Source: Lachnospiraceae bacterium UBA7202 (GTDB taxonomy: Bacteria; Bacillota; Clostridia; Lachnospirales; Lachnospiraceae). From it: a DNA stretch of 38,341 nt. Positions 7,597 through 16,233 of the stretch are shown here, piece by piece (position 1 is the stretch's first letter; each line of letters starts with the position of its first letter). The notes under the pieces were generated by a model, which did no database searches, was not told the origin of the DNA, and saw nothing but the letters and a program-made list of their open reading frames with translations. Both the position numbers and the translations under genes were made by a program. Where the stretch lies: assembly GCA_002490705.1 (NCBI GenBank), contig DKUO01000003.1:1-38341 (forward strand). The letters run 5' to 3'.

Positions 7597-9630
7597 TTAC
7601 CCCTTCTCCTTTTTTCCACTCTTATAAAACTGCGACACATACTGAAATCTATGGTAGAGCGTATTCTGGTTCGACATCTGCTTAACCGTATTCGTCCTTC
7701 TGGTGACAAAATCGTCCAGTTTTCCCATGTACTCCTCTTCCGTAATCTCCCCGGAAGCCACCAGTGTGAGGCCTTTCTCCCAACTGGCAGTAAGCCTCGG
7801 ATCCAGAAGCGGTTTGATAGAACCTGCAACCACCTCGTAAATCATTTCCCCCAACAGCGTAGGGGTGATAATCTGCGTCTTTTTATTTAAATTCAAATAT
7901 TTGATATGTACCAGCTTTTTCAAAATCTCCGCTCTGGTAGCGGAAGTGCCGATACCGCTTCCCTTGATCTGCGCCCGCAGCTCCTCATCCTCGATAAACT
8001 GCCCGGCATTTTCCATCGTCAAGATCATCGTCCCGGAGTTATATCGCTTTGGCGGAGAAGTTTCCCCCTCCTTTTTCTCCAACGCCTTTTTTTCAAGAAA
8101 AGAGCCTTTTTTCAGCATGCCAAGCGCCTGCATGAAATCGGCGTCTGCAACAACACCCTGCTCCTCCTCATTCCTCTCCTCTCCAGTATACTCCTCCGTG
8201 CGCTTTCTTGCAAAAGAATTTTGCGCAACTTCGAGATATCCCTGTTCGGCCTGTACTTTAAATCCCGAGACAAAGGTCTCTTCCCGCAGTTTTGCGGTCA
8301 AAGTAATCTTCTGATAAACCGCCGCCGGATAAAAAATACTCAAAAACCGTCTGGCTATGATCTCATAAACCTTGGCTGAAGTGGGGTGCAGGCTGTTTAA
8401 TGCCGAGAGCCCCTGTCCCGTAGGAATAATCGCATAGTGGTCGGTAATCTGTTTGTCGTTCACATATCTGGTTTTGGCAATCCCCTTAAAGCTTTCTTCC
8501 GAAAGAATTTTCGCCGCATAGGGCGCCACCGGCTGATAATTCTGTAAGCCCCTGATATTTTTGGTAATCTCCTTGGCAACCGCCGTGGAGAGGACTCTCG
8601 CATCTGTTCTGGGATAAGTGGTCAGCTTTTTCTCGTACAGCTCCTGCGCAATCCGCAGCGTCTCATCCGGGCTGATCTTAAAAAGCTTGGAACAGTCGTT
8701 TTGCAGCTCCGCCAGATTGTACAGAAGAGGCGGATTCTTAGTCTCCTTCTTTCTCTCTATCTTCTCAACAACAGGCTGCTCCTGCGGATTTTCCTGCAAA
8801 AAAGCAAGGAATTCATCTGCATCCGCCTCCTGCAAAAAGCCGTTATCCTTATAGAGTTTAGGCGACTGATAATACTTTGATCCCTCCACTGCCTTCCACT
8901 CTAACGTACAGTCATGTCCCTGTATATCTGCCTGCAAAAGGATGCGGTAAAAGGGAATCTTTACAAACTCCCTGATTTCCCGCTCTCTGTTGACCACCAT
9001 GCCGAGCACACAGGTCATAACCCGTCCCACGGAAACCACAGCCTTATCCGCATGTAAATAATTTTTAATGGAATAACTGTATTTCAACGTGAGCGCCCGG
9101 GAAAAATTGATTCCCATCAGATAGTCTTCCTTGGCCCGCAGATAGGCCGCGTGAGAAAGATTATCGTAAGCCGAAAGATCCTTGGCCTCCCGGATACCCC
9201 GCAGGATCTCCTCTTCCGTCTGAGAATCAATCCACACCCGTCTCCTGTTTTTTCCCTCCACGCCTGCCTGCTGTTCCACCAGACGGTATATGTACTCCCC
9301 CTCCCGCCCGGAATCGGTGCAGACGTAAATCGTATCCACATCCTCCCTGTTCAGCAGACCGCTCACAATGCCGAACTGCTTTTTAACGCTGTCAATGACC
9401 TCATATTTAAACTCCTTCGGGATAAAAGGAATCGTCTCCAGAGACCACCTTTTGTACTTCTCATCATAGGCCTCCGGGTAACTCATGGTCACCAGATGCC
9501 CCACACACCATGTCACGACCGCCTCTTCGGATTCCATATAGCCGTCACGGTTCTTCATATTATACTTTAACGCCTTTGCGAATTCTTTTGCCACACTGGG
9601 CTTCTCCGCAATAAACAGATTCTTTCCCAT
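7597..9630 (-). CDS. topB: DNA topoisomerase III (type IA)
   Basis: Relaxes and decatenates DNA by single-strand passage. The TOPRIM domain shows AEKPSVAK (E9) and TDSGREGE (106-112) as metal ligands. The active-site tyrosine is Y339 in TTYPRTDAR. The 677-residue length (from 9630) fits TopB without C-terminal zinc fingers. An in-frame GTG at 9654 overlaps the upstream stop (GTGA), but homologues begin MGKxLxIAEKPS and GGAAG lies just before the ATG at 9630, so I prefer 9630. The upstream neighbour is a DUF234-type ATPase, with at most 20 bases between the genes. Clostridial chromosomes often carry both topB-like genes and topA; many are on mobile elements, but base composition here matches the chromosome. 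Confidence 0.93.
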   Translation of the reverse strand: MGKNLFIAEKPSVAKEFAKALKYNMKNRDGYMESEEAVVTWCVGHLVTMSYPEAYDEKYKRWSLETIPFIPKEFKYEVIDSVKKQFGIVSGLLNREDVDTIYVCTDSGREGEYIYRLVEQQAGVEGKNRRRVWIDSQTEEEILRGIREAKDLSAYDNLSHAAYLRAKEDYLMGINFSRALTLKYSYSIKNYLHADKAVVSVGRVMTCVLGMVVNREREIREFVKIPFYRILLQADIQGHDCTLEWKAVEGSKYYQSPKLYKDNGFLQEADADEFLAFLQENPQEQPVVEKIERKKETKNPPLLYNLAELQNDCSKLFKISPDETLRIAQELYEKKLTTYPRTDARVLSTAVAKEITKNIRGLQNYQPVAPYAAKILSEESFKGIAKTRYVNDKQITDHYAIIPTGQGLSALNSLHPTSAKVYEIIARRFLSIFYPAAVYQKITLTAKLREETFVSGFKVQAEQGYLEVAQNSFARKRTEEYTGEERNEEEQGVVADADFMQALGMLKKGSFLEKKALEKKEGETSPPKRYNSGTMILTMENAGQFIEDEELRAQIKGSGIGTSATRAEILKKLVHIKYLNLNKKTQIITPTLLGEMIYEVVAGSIKPLLDPRLTASWEKGLTLVASGEITEEEYMGKLDDFVTRRTNTVKQMSNQNTLYHRFQYVSQFYKSGKKEKG

Positions 9631-9650
9631 ATACTTCCAGCCACCAATTC

Positions 9651-11012
9651 TCACAAATCCGAGATCTGCACCAGTTTCAGATTAGACTTCACCTTAGCCT
9701 CCAGATTTAAGCGTTCATCAAACCGGAAAGCCGTATACATATAAACGTAATCCGCATTGATCTTCGCCTTTTTCGCATAGAGGAGAAGATTCTCATAATC
9801 CTCGTAGGTCATGGGCTTCTCCCAGTTACACAGACCGATCAACGTGCGGCCCTCTCCATCCTGTGCAATAATATCTAACGATCCCACCTTGCCGATCCAT
9901 TCACCGATAGTGCCGCAGTCAATGGGAAGCCGGTGCCGCTCTCCGAGCCCTGTCAGGTGCTGCCTGCATACCTGTTTAAAGTAACCGGAAACATAACGTC
10001 TGAAATCCCGCATAATGTAATGATTGTAAAACTCTCCCACCGACAGCATCTGTAGATCGCTCAGATGGGGATACATATAGGTGTAGTAAAAATCTACGAA
10101 AGGATGGCTGATCCGGTATATTCCTTTCTGTACATTTTCCTTTCCTGCGGTATCATAAGAAAATACTTTCTCCACCAGTTCCAGCTCAATCAGGTTTTTC
10201 AGATACACGCTGATCTTTGCCCTAGAAAACTCTGTGTGAAGATAGAGATCATTCAGTTTGTGATCCCCGGCCGCTATGGAAGCCATGATGGTATTATAAA
10301 CCCCTGGTTCCCTGAGCTGTTCCGTGAGAATCCGCTCCCCCTCCTCAAAGAGGAAGCTGTTGCAGTCGAGAATATTACGACAGATATTCTGCTGAATGGT
10401 GAGCCTGTCGTCAAACTGATTCCAAAGACCGGGAATGCCCCCTAAAATAGCATATGCCTCCACGCACTCCTCAATACGGAAGTTGGGGAACCGCGCCACC
10501 AGATCAGCAAAGGGCATCTCCTTTATTTTCAGCAATCCCGAAAGCTCATATGCCGCTTCTCCGATCCTTGTGATCATACTGTTTTCAATCCAGCCGATGG
10601 AGGAGCTTACAAGAATCACCATCACGTCGTCCCGGTTCCATTGACTGTGCACGAAGGAAACCAAATCTTTCATAAAAGAATCACTGGCCCGGACAATATT
10701 CTGGAACTCGTCGATCACCAAAACCTTCTTGCCTGTGACCCGGTGGGCAATCTTTTCAAAAATTTCCTGAAAAGAAGGGAATTTATCTACGATATAGCCG
10801 TCATGGACAAGCTGCCTTCCCCACTGATATGCCTGTTCTCTCTCCGAGCAGGCTCTGGCAAGGTAATAGTATCCGGGCCGGTCCTTCATAAACTCCTTCA
10901 CAAGAGCTGTCTTCCCGATATGTTTCTGCCCGTAAACAATCAATATCTGACTGCCGTCCCGGTCATAGTAATTATTCAGATATGCCAGTTCTGTTGTTCT
11001 GCCAAGTAACAT
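9651..11012 (-). CDS. P-loop ATPase of the archaeal-type/DUF234 family
   Basis: A 453-residue protein with Walker A GQKHIGKT (28-35), Walker B KVLVIDEFQ (D101, E102), a sensor-like VSSS segment, a winged-helix stretch around 245-300, and a C-terminal DUF234-like domain about 320-450. In relatives the C-terminal domain keeps a PD-(D/E)XK nuclease signature (ID...ECKW). Here the aspartate survives (SLDIIAQ) but the following strand reads GLCNW, so the Glu and Lys appear lost and the nuclease is probably inactive. The cellular role of the family is unclear; it is a STAND-like regulatory or nucleic-acid-linked ATPase. The stop codon touches the topB reading frame, indicating co-transcription and possible translational coupling. 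Confidence 0.85.
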   Translation of the reverse strand: MLLGRTTELAYLNNYYDRDGSQILIVYGQKHIGKTALVKEFMKDRPGYYYLARACSEREQAYQWGRQLVHDGYIVDKFPSFQEIFEKIAHRVTGKKVLVIDEFQNIVRASDSFMKDLVSFVHSQWNRDDVMVILVSSSIGWIENSMITRIGEAAYELSGLLKIKEMPFADLVARFPNFRIEECVEAYAILGGIPGLWNQFDDRLTIQQNICRNILDCNSFLFEEGERILTEQLREPGVYNTIMASIAAGDHKLNDLYLHTEFSRAKISVYLKNLIELELVEKVFSYDTAGKENVQKGIYRISHPFVDFYYTYMYPHLSDLQMLSVGEFYNHYIMRDFRRYVSGYFKQVCRQHLTGLGERHRLPIDCGTIGEWIGKVGSLDIIAQDGEGRTLIGLCNWEKPMTYEDYENLLLYAKKAKINADYVYMYTAFRFDERLNLEAKVKSNLKLVQISDL

Positions 11013-11029
11013 AGTTTCCGTTTACCTCA

Positions 11030-12772
11030 TCATACCTTCGCCGTTAAATCCGCCAACAGATCCTCAATCTCTCCGGCAGGCATCGGCCTGCCCAAATAGT
11101 ATCCTTGAATAATATCACACCCCAGTTCCTTCAGATACAGAAACTGCTCCTCCGTTTCCACGCCTTCCGCTATCGTCTCATATCCAAGCCGTTTCACCAT
11201 GTAGATAATCGACTCCGTGATAATCTTCGTGTTGACATCCGTCAGCAGCGTATCTACAAAAGTTTTATCGATTTTCAGCGTATCAATGGGCAGCCCTTTC
11301 AAATAGGAAAGAGAAGAAAAGCCTGTACCGAAATCATCCAGAGATATCTTAACCCCTGTGTCCCTCAGCTCGTCTAACCGCCTGCTTATGGATTCAAAAT
11401 CTTCTATCAAAATTGTCTCTGTAATCTCAATCTCTATCTCCTCGGGCGCTATGTCATACATTTCTAAAATCTGCATAAGGCTGTCAATAAAATCCTTTTG
11501 TTTACACTGCACCGCCGATACATTGAGCGACAAAATCAAGGGATAATGATACTGATTTCTCCATTCCACATAAGTCTGCACACTTTTCTCAATCACCCAG
11601 TTCCCGATCGGCACAATCGTACCGTTCTTCTCTGCAATGGGAATGAATACCGCAGGACTGATCATATCCCCCTTACTGTCTTTCCAGCGGATCAGCGCTT
11701 CCACACCGCGAAGTCTTTTATCCTCGGCAAAATACTGGGGTTGGAAATGCATGGTAAAGTTCTGTTCAAACACAACCTCCTTCAGCTTAGTCTGAATGGT
11801 CACATTCTGCAAAAACTCCTCCAAAATGGCGCCTTCAAAATATTGAATCTTATCTTTCCCCTGGCTCTTCGCCTTGAACATAACGATTTCCGCACAGTTA
11901 ATCAGTTCAAGTGTTCCTGTGGCCGCTTCCGGATATTCGGAAACACCCACGGACACCGTCATCGTGACCTCCTGACCATCCATCAGCTTGAAGGGCTTTT
12001 CCAACCGCTTCTTGATTACCTGATAAATGGTCTCCACGCTTCTGGCACCGCAGGGATCATAGATCGCGATACAGTAAATATCCGTACTGAAATGAGAAAT
12101 CACCACATGATCGCTCATCAAGCCGGACAAATACTGTCCGAAAAGCTGTACCAAATCATCCCCTGCAATCAGGCCCATACCGTCGTTTACCCTGCGGAAA
12201 TCGTCAAAGTCGACAAACATCACCGCGACCTTACATTTCTCCTTTTCCGCCTGCCGCAAAAATTCTCCCAGAAGCCTGACAAAATAATTACGGTTGTAGA
12301 GTCCCGTCATCATATCATAATACGCCATGTAGGCAAGCTCATCCTTCTGAGCATTCATCTTTGTCACATCTTTAAACCGAACAATTTTATCCGTAGGATT
12401 TCTGTCAGCGTCATATACGATATTGACTTCCACCTCAATGCAAAGATTGCTCTCCTTCAACCGAATCTCAAAATTCTGCCGGTCTCTGTTCTGTTTTTCA
12501 ATAAACAAGCCCTCCCTGAGCGGAATAGAATATTTCTCTTCCACGCAGTCATACAATTTGGAAAAGTCTTTCATATCCGAAATCGGGAAATCAAAGAAGT
12601 GTCCCCAGTTTGCTAACGTCTGGACCCTGTCCTCTTTATAATTATAATAGATGAACGCACTGTTTGATGTCTCGCACAGCAGACGAAACATCTTCTCGTC
12701 ATCGCGCAGCTGTTGATACTCCTGCCCAATCAGTTCTGTCTCTTTTTCCTTCGTATCCACCACAATACCCAT
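11030..12772 (-). CDS. c-di-GMP phosphodiesterase with PAS-like sensor and degenerate GGDEF
   Basis: The 580-residue soluble protein has a PAS-like region (about 25-140), a GGDEF-fold domain (about 150-315) and an EAL domain (about 325-575). The GGDEF signature is replaced by FSTDI (228-232) and so cannot cyclise GTP; such domains often sense GTP or act as scaffolds. The EAL domain looks catalytic: EAL (358-360), NVSA, EIEITET, DDFGTG (479-484), KID, EGVET and QGYYLGRP carry the metal- and substrate-binding residues. It should hydrolyse c-di-GMP to pGpG. It lies 58 bases after asd and 18 bases before the ATPase gene on the same strand. Together with the PAS-GGDEF cyclase downstream, the run encodes both making and breaking of the second messenger. 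Confidence 0.93.
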   Translation of the reverse strand: MGIVVDTKEKETELIGQEYQQLRDDEKMFRLLCETSNSAFIYYNYKEDRVQTLANWGHFFDFPISDMKDFSKLYDCVEEKYSIPLREGLFIEKQNRDRQNFEIRLKESNLCIEVEVNIVYDADRNPTDKIVRFKDVTKMNAQKDELAYMAYYDMMTGLYNRNYFVRLLGEFLRQAEKEKCKVAVMFVDFDDFRRVNDGMGLIAGDDLVQLFGQYLSGLMSDHVVISHFSTDIYCIAIYDPCGARSVETIYQVIKKRLEKPFKLMDGQEVTMTVSVGVSEYPEAATGTLELINCAEIVMFKAKSQGKDKIQYFEGAILEEFLQNVTIQTKLKEVVFEQNFTMHFQPQYFAEDKRLRGVEALIRWKDSKGDMISPAVFIPIAEKNGTIVPIGNWVIEKSVQTYVEWRNQYHYPLILSLNVSAVQCKQKDFIDSLMQILEMYDIAPEEIEIEITETILIEDFESISRRLDELRDTGVKISLDDFGTGFSSLSYLKGLPIDTLKIDKTFVDTLLTDVNTKIITESIIYMVKRLGYETIAEGVETEEQFLYLKELGCDIIQGYYLGRPMPAGEIEDLLADLTAKV

Positions 12773-12830
12773 ACGCCGGCCCCTTCTGCCGATGCCTCCC
12801 CCTATTTTTTTATTTATACCCTATCCCTCT

Positions 12831-13916
12831 TTACTTCTTTGTTATATATCCCTTTGCTTTCAGGGTCTCCGCACACAGCACCGCACCCCCTGCGGCTCCA
12901 CGCACGGTATTGTGGGAAAGCCCCACAAACTTCCAATCGTATACGCTGTCCTCGCGGATTCGCCCTACACTGATTCCCATGCCGTTCTCATAATCCACAT
13001 CCAGCTTCACCTGCGGGCGGTTATCCTCCTCCATCACCTGAATAAACTGCTTCGGCGCGCTGGGAAGCTGTAGCTCCTGCGGCAATCCCTTAAAGTTAAC
13101 CAGTTTTTCCACCAGCTGTTCCTTTGTGGGCTTTTTCTTAAATTTCACAAACACCGCCGCCGTGTGGCCGTTCAGCACGGGAACACGGATACACTGGCAG
13201 GTGATCACAGGGCTTACAGCAGGAACGATCTCTCCGTTTTCTACCTTACCCCATATGCGCAGAGGTTCCTTCTCGCTCTTCTCCTCCTCACCGCCGATAT
13301 AAGGAATCACATTTTCCACCATTTCCGGCCAATCCTTAAACGTTTTTCCCGCACCGGAAATCGCCTGATAGGTAGTTGCCACCACCTCGTAAGGCTCAAA
13401 TTCCTTCCACGCGGTCAGCACCGGCGCATAACTCTGAATGGAACAGTTCGGCTTCACAGCAATAAAACCGCGTTTTGTGCCAAGCCGTTTTTTCTGTGAC
13501 TCTATCACATCAAAATGCTCCGGGTTGATCTCCGGCACCACCATGGGCACGTCCGGCGTCCAACGGTGGGCGCTGTTGTTGGAAACCACCGGTGTCTCCG
13601 TCTTCGCGTACTCCTCCTCGATCTTTTTGATCTCGTCCTTCGTCATATCTACCGCAGAGAAAACGAAATCCACTTCCGCCGCTACTTTGTCAACCTCATT
13701 CACATTTTTGACGATTATATTTTTTACCGCTTCCGGCATGGGCGTATCCATCTTCCATCTGCCGCCAACCGCTTCCTGATAGGTCTTGCCCGCCGATCTG
13801 GGGCTGGCCGCGATCGTGGTCACCTCAAACCAGGGGTGATTCTCCAAAAGGGCGATGAACCGCTGTCCCACCATGCCTGTGCCGCCTAAAATCCCTACTT
13901 TTAACTTGTCACTCAT
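12831..13916 (-). CDS. asd: aspartate-semialdehyde dehydrogenase
   Basis: Converts L-aspartyl-4-phosphate to aspartate semialdehyde with NADPH, the branch point to lysine, diaminopimelate, threonine and methionine. The N-terminal dinucleotide fold shows GILGGTGMVGQRF. The catalytic cysteine is in KPNCSIQSY, and the histidine region GHTAAVFVKF follows. At 361 residues with the SNNSAHRW segment it belongs to the archaeal/fungal-like branch rather than the classical E. coli type. Its ATG overlaps the argH stop as ATGA, indicating translational coupling. No aspartokinase or dapA is next to it, so the pathway is split. Confidence 0.95.
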   Translation of the reverse strand: MSDKLKVGILGGTGMVGQRFIALLENHPWFEVTTIAASPRSAGKTYQEAVGGRWKMDTPMPEAVKNIIVKNVNEVDKVAAEVDFVFSAVDMTKDEIKKIEEEYAKTETPVVSNNSAHRWTPDVPMVVPEINPEHFDVIESQKKRLGTKRGFIAVKPNCSIQSYAPVLTAWKEFEPYEVVATTYQAISGAGKTFKDWPEMVENVIPYIGGEEEKSEKEPLRIWGKVENGEIVPAVSPVITCQCIRVPVLNGHTAAVFVKFKKKPTKEQLVEKLVNFKGLPQELQLPSAPKQFIQVMEEDNRPQVKLDVDYENGMGISVGRIREDSVYDWKFVGLSHNTVRGAAGGAVLCAETLKAKGYITKK

Positions 13917-15319
13917 TTTTTCTCTTCCTCCTCATCCTGCCAATCTTTTGACAGATATTCCTTGTGCAGCTCTATAACCTGCCGCATTGCTTTTGAACCC
14001 GGTGCGCCCACCGTCAGCCGTTTCTCCACACAGGTTTTCAGACTGACCGCCTCATAGACGTCCTCCTCAAAAGCAGGACTGACCGCCTGAAGCTCCTCTA
14101 TTGACAAATCCTCAATGCTGCACTTCTTATCAATACAATACAGCACCAGCTGCCCGATCATGCCGTGGGCGTCCCGGAACGGAACCCCTTTTCCCACCAG
14201 ATAGTCCGCCGCGTCTGTGGCGTTGGTAAATCCCATCATGGCGCTCTTTTCCATCACATCCCGGTTAAATTTCATAGTACGGACCATACCCTCAAACAGG
14301 GCAAGGCAGCCCTTCGCCGTGTCGATAGCGTCAAAGGTCAGCTCCTTATCCTCCTGCATATCTTTATTATAGGCAAGGGGAATCCCCTTCATTGTTGTAA
14401 GCAGGGACATGAGCGCGCCGTAAACCCGCCCCGTCTTGCCACGCACCAGTTCCGCAATATCCGGATTTTTCTTCTGGGGCATGATGCTGCTCCCCGTGGA
14501 GTAAGCATCATCAATCTCCACAAAGCGGTACTCATTGGAATTCCAGATGATGATCTCCTCACAGAAACGGCTCAAATGCATCATGATCGTGGATAGCACC
14601 GCCAAAAACTCAATCACATAATCTCTATCCGATACCGAATCCATGCTGTTCAGCGTAGGCCCTTCAAAGCCCAAAAGCGACGCCGTATAATTCCTGTCAA
14701 GTGGATACGTCGTCCCCGCCAGCGCTCCTGCCCCGAGCGGACAGTAATTCATGCGGTAAAAAATATCCTTAAGCCGCGACCGGTCTCTCTTAAACATTTC
14801 AAAATAGGCGCCCACATGATGCGCCAGAGTCACCGGCTGGGCCTTTTGCAGATGGGTAAAACCGGGCATATAGGTCTCTGTATTTTCCTCCATAATCGTA
14901 AGGAGCGTCTGCAACAGCTTTTTTACAAGCTCATCCACACAGAGAACCTCCTGCCTGATATACAGCCGCATGTCGAGAGCCACCTGATCATTCCGGCTTC
15001 TGCCGGTGTGCAGCTTCTTCCCGGCATCCCCGATCCGTGCAATCAGATTGGCCTCCACAAAGCTGTGAATGTCCTCGTACTCCTCCGTAATAGGAAGCTT
15101 GCCGGACTCCACATCTTCCCTGATTCCGGTAAGGCCTTTTAAAATCGCGTCCTTCTCCTCCTTCGTCAGAATCCCCTGTTTCGCCAGCATAACCACATGG
15201 GCAATACTGCCCTCGATATCCTGTTTCAAAAACTTCTGATCAAAGGAGATGGAGGCGTTAAAGTTATATACAAGCTGATCCGTCTCTTTTGTGAAACGGC
15301 CGCCCCACAACTGCGCCAT
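13913..15319 (-). CDS. argH: argininosuccinate lyase
   Basis: Cleaves argininosuccinate to arginine and fumarate, the last step of arginine synthesis. From the ATG at 15319 the protein is 468 residues, the usual length. MAQLWGGRFTKETD is the typical N-terminus. The family signature GSSIMPQKKNPD is present with its catalytic serine loop, as are THLQKAQPVT and SRNDQVALD. I reject the upstream in-frame start at 15364 because GGAGG lies 8 bases before 15319 and the extra 15 residues are not family-like. argG is not adjacent. The gene has its own promoter (15355-15383) and heads a minus-strand run with asd. Confidence 0.96.
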   Translation of the reverse strand: MAQLWGGRFTKETDQLVYNFNASISFDQKFLKQDIEGSIAHVVMLAKQGILTKEEKDAILKGLTGIREDVESGKLPITEEYEDIHSFVEANLIARIGDAGKKLHTGRSRNDQVALDMRLYIRQEVLCVDELVKKLLQTLLTIMEENTETYMPGFTHLQKAQPVTLAHHVGAYFEMFKRDRSRLKDIFYRMNYCPLGAGALAGTTYPLDRNYTASLLGFEGPTLNSMDSVSDRDYVIEFLAVLSTIMMHLSRFCEEIIIWNSNEYRFVEIDDAYSTGSSIMPQKKNPDIAELVRGKTGRVYGALMSLLTTMKGIPLAYNKDMQEDKELTFDAIDTAKGCLALFEGMVRTMKFNRDVMEKSAMMGFTNATDAADYLVGKGVPFRDAHGMIGQLVLYCIDKKCSIEDLSIEELQAVSPAFEEDVYEAVSLKTCVEKRLTVGAPGSKAMRQVIELHKEYLSKDWQDEEEEKK

Positions 15320-15354
15320 GCTAAAAACCTCCATTTTAATTAAATCTAAATTTG

Positions 15355-15383
15355 ATGATACCATAAATTGGATTTCTTTTCAA
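15355..15383 (-). promoter_or_regulatory. sigma-A promoter of argH-asd, extended -10
   Basis: On the minus strand TTGAAA (15378-15383) and TATCAT (15355-15360) are spaced 17 bases apart, with TGG just before the -10. The ABC genes start divergently at 15445, so the 125-base gap serves both. On the plus strand a TATAAT at 15421-15426 lies close to the ABC ribosome site but has no convincing -35. Confidence 0.6.
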
Positions 15384-15444
15384 TCAAAACACATATTTTC
15401 TTCCCTGTCATAAAATATTTTATAATCATAAGGAGTGATATTCT

Positions 15445-16233
15445 ATGCAGCCAATACTATCTCTGCGGGACGTTTCCTACTCCTACCACAATTTGAAGGG
15501 GGAAACCCCCGCTCTTTCACACATCAACTTACAAGTTTCGGAAGGAAGCTTCGTCGCGGTCGTAGGTCCCAGCGGCTGCGGAAAATCCACGCTTCTCTCC
15601 CTCACCGCGGGACTGCTTCCTCCGGAGGACGGTGAAATTCTCTACAGAGGGCTTTCCTCCAGAGACTACTGTGCGGATTCCGCCCTGAAAATCGGCTATA
15701 TGTTGCAAAGAGACCATCTTTTTGAGTGGCGCACGGTCTATCAGAATTTGATTCTCGGTCTGGAACTCACCCACAGTCTCACCAAAGAAAACACCGACTA
15801 TATCCTAAAGCTTCTAAATGATTATGGGCTCTACAGCTTTAAGGACAAAAAGCCCTCTGAACTCTCCGGCGGTATGCGGCAGCGTGCGGCACTGATCCGT
15901 ACCATGGCGATTCGCCCCGATCTCCTCCTCCTCGACGAACCCTTTAGCGCTCTGGATTTTCAGACCCGGCTCTTTGTCTCGGCAGATATCGCAAATATTA
16001 TCCGCAAAACAGGAAAAACCGCACTCCTCATCACCCACGATCTCTCCGAGGCAATCACCTTGGCGGACCACGTCATTGTTCTTTCCAAGCGTCCGGCCAG
16101 CGTAAAACAGGAAATGTCCATCCTTTATGATATAAGCAGGGAAGACCCCCTTGCCATTCGGAGCACCGCCGCGTATCAGAATTATTTTAATCAACTATGG
16201 GAGGTATTGACAGATGGGAAAACAATCGCCTAA
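15445..16233 (+). CDS. ABC importer ATPase, nitrate/sulfonate/taurine (SsuB/TauB-like) family
   Basis: Cytosolic ATPase of an ABC importer. Walker A GPSGCGKST (41-49), Q-loop LQRDHLFEW (Q88), signature LSGGMRQR (140-147), Walker B LLLLDEPFSALD (160-171) and H-loop LLITHDLSEA are all intact. The DHLFEWRTV and THDLSEAITLADHV segments are typical of the SsuB/TauB/ThiZ group, which imports sulfonates, nitrate, pyrimidine precursors or similar small molecules. AAGGAG lies 9 bases before the ATG. The 3' end overlaps the permease gene by 20 bases, so they are coupled. No substrate-binding protein gene is in the window, so the substrate cannot be named. Confidence 0.9.
   Translation: MQPILSLRDVSYSYHNLKGETPALSHINLQVSEGSFVAVVGPSGCGKSTLLSLTAGLLPPEDGEILYRGLSSRDYCADSALKIGYMLQRDHLFEWRTVYQNLILGLELTHSLTKENTDYILKLLNDYGLYSFKDKKPSELSGGMRQRAALIRTMAIRPDLLLLDEPFSALDFQTRLFVSADIANIIRKTGKTALLITHDLSEAITLADHVIVLSKRPASVKQEMSILYDISREDPLAIRSTAAYQNYFNQLWEVLTDGKTIA

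Noticed and set aside
7060..7890. Plus-strand frame of 276 codons across the beta-helix gene and topB end
   Set aside because: It spans the junction of two well-supported minus-strand genes and has no recognisable domain.
11498..12616. A long plus-strand reading frame (372 codons) opposite the EAL gene
   Set aside because: It is antisense to a gene with intact catalytic motifs, has low-complexity, family-less translation and no ribosome site.
13913..15364. Longer argH starting at 15364
   Set aside because: The extra 15 residues do not resemble the family, and the GGAGG site belongs to the ATG at 15319.
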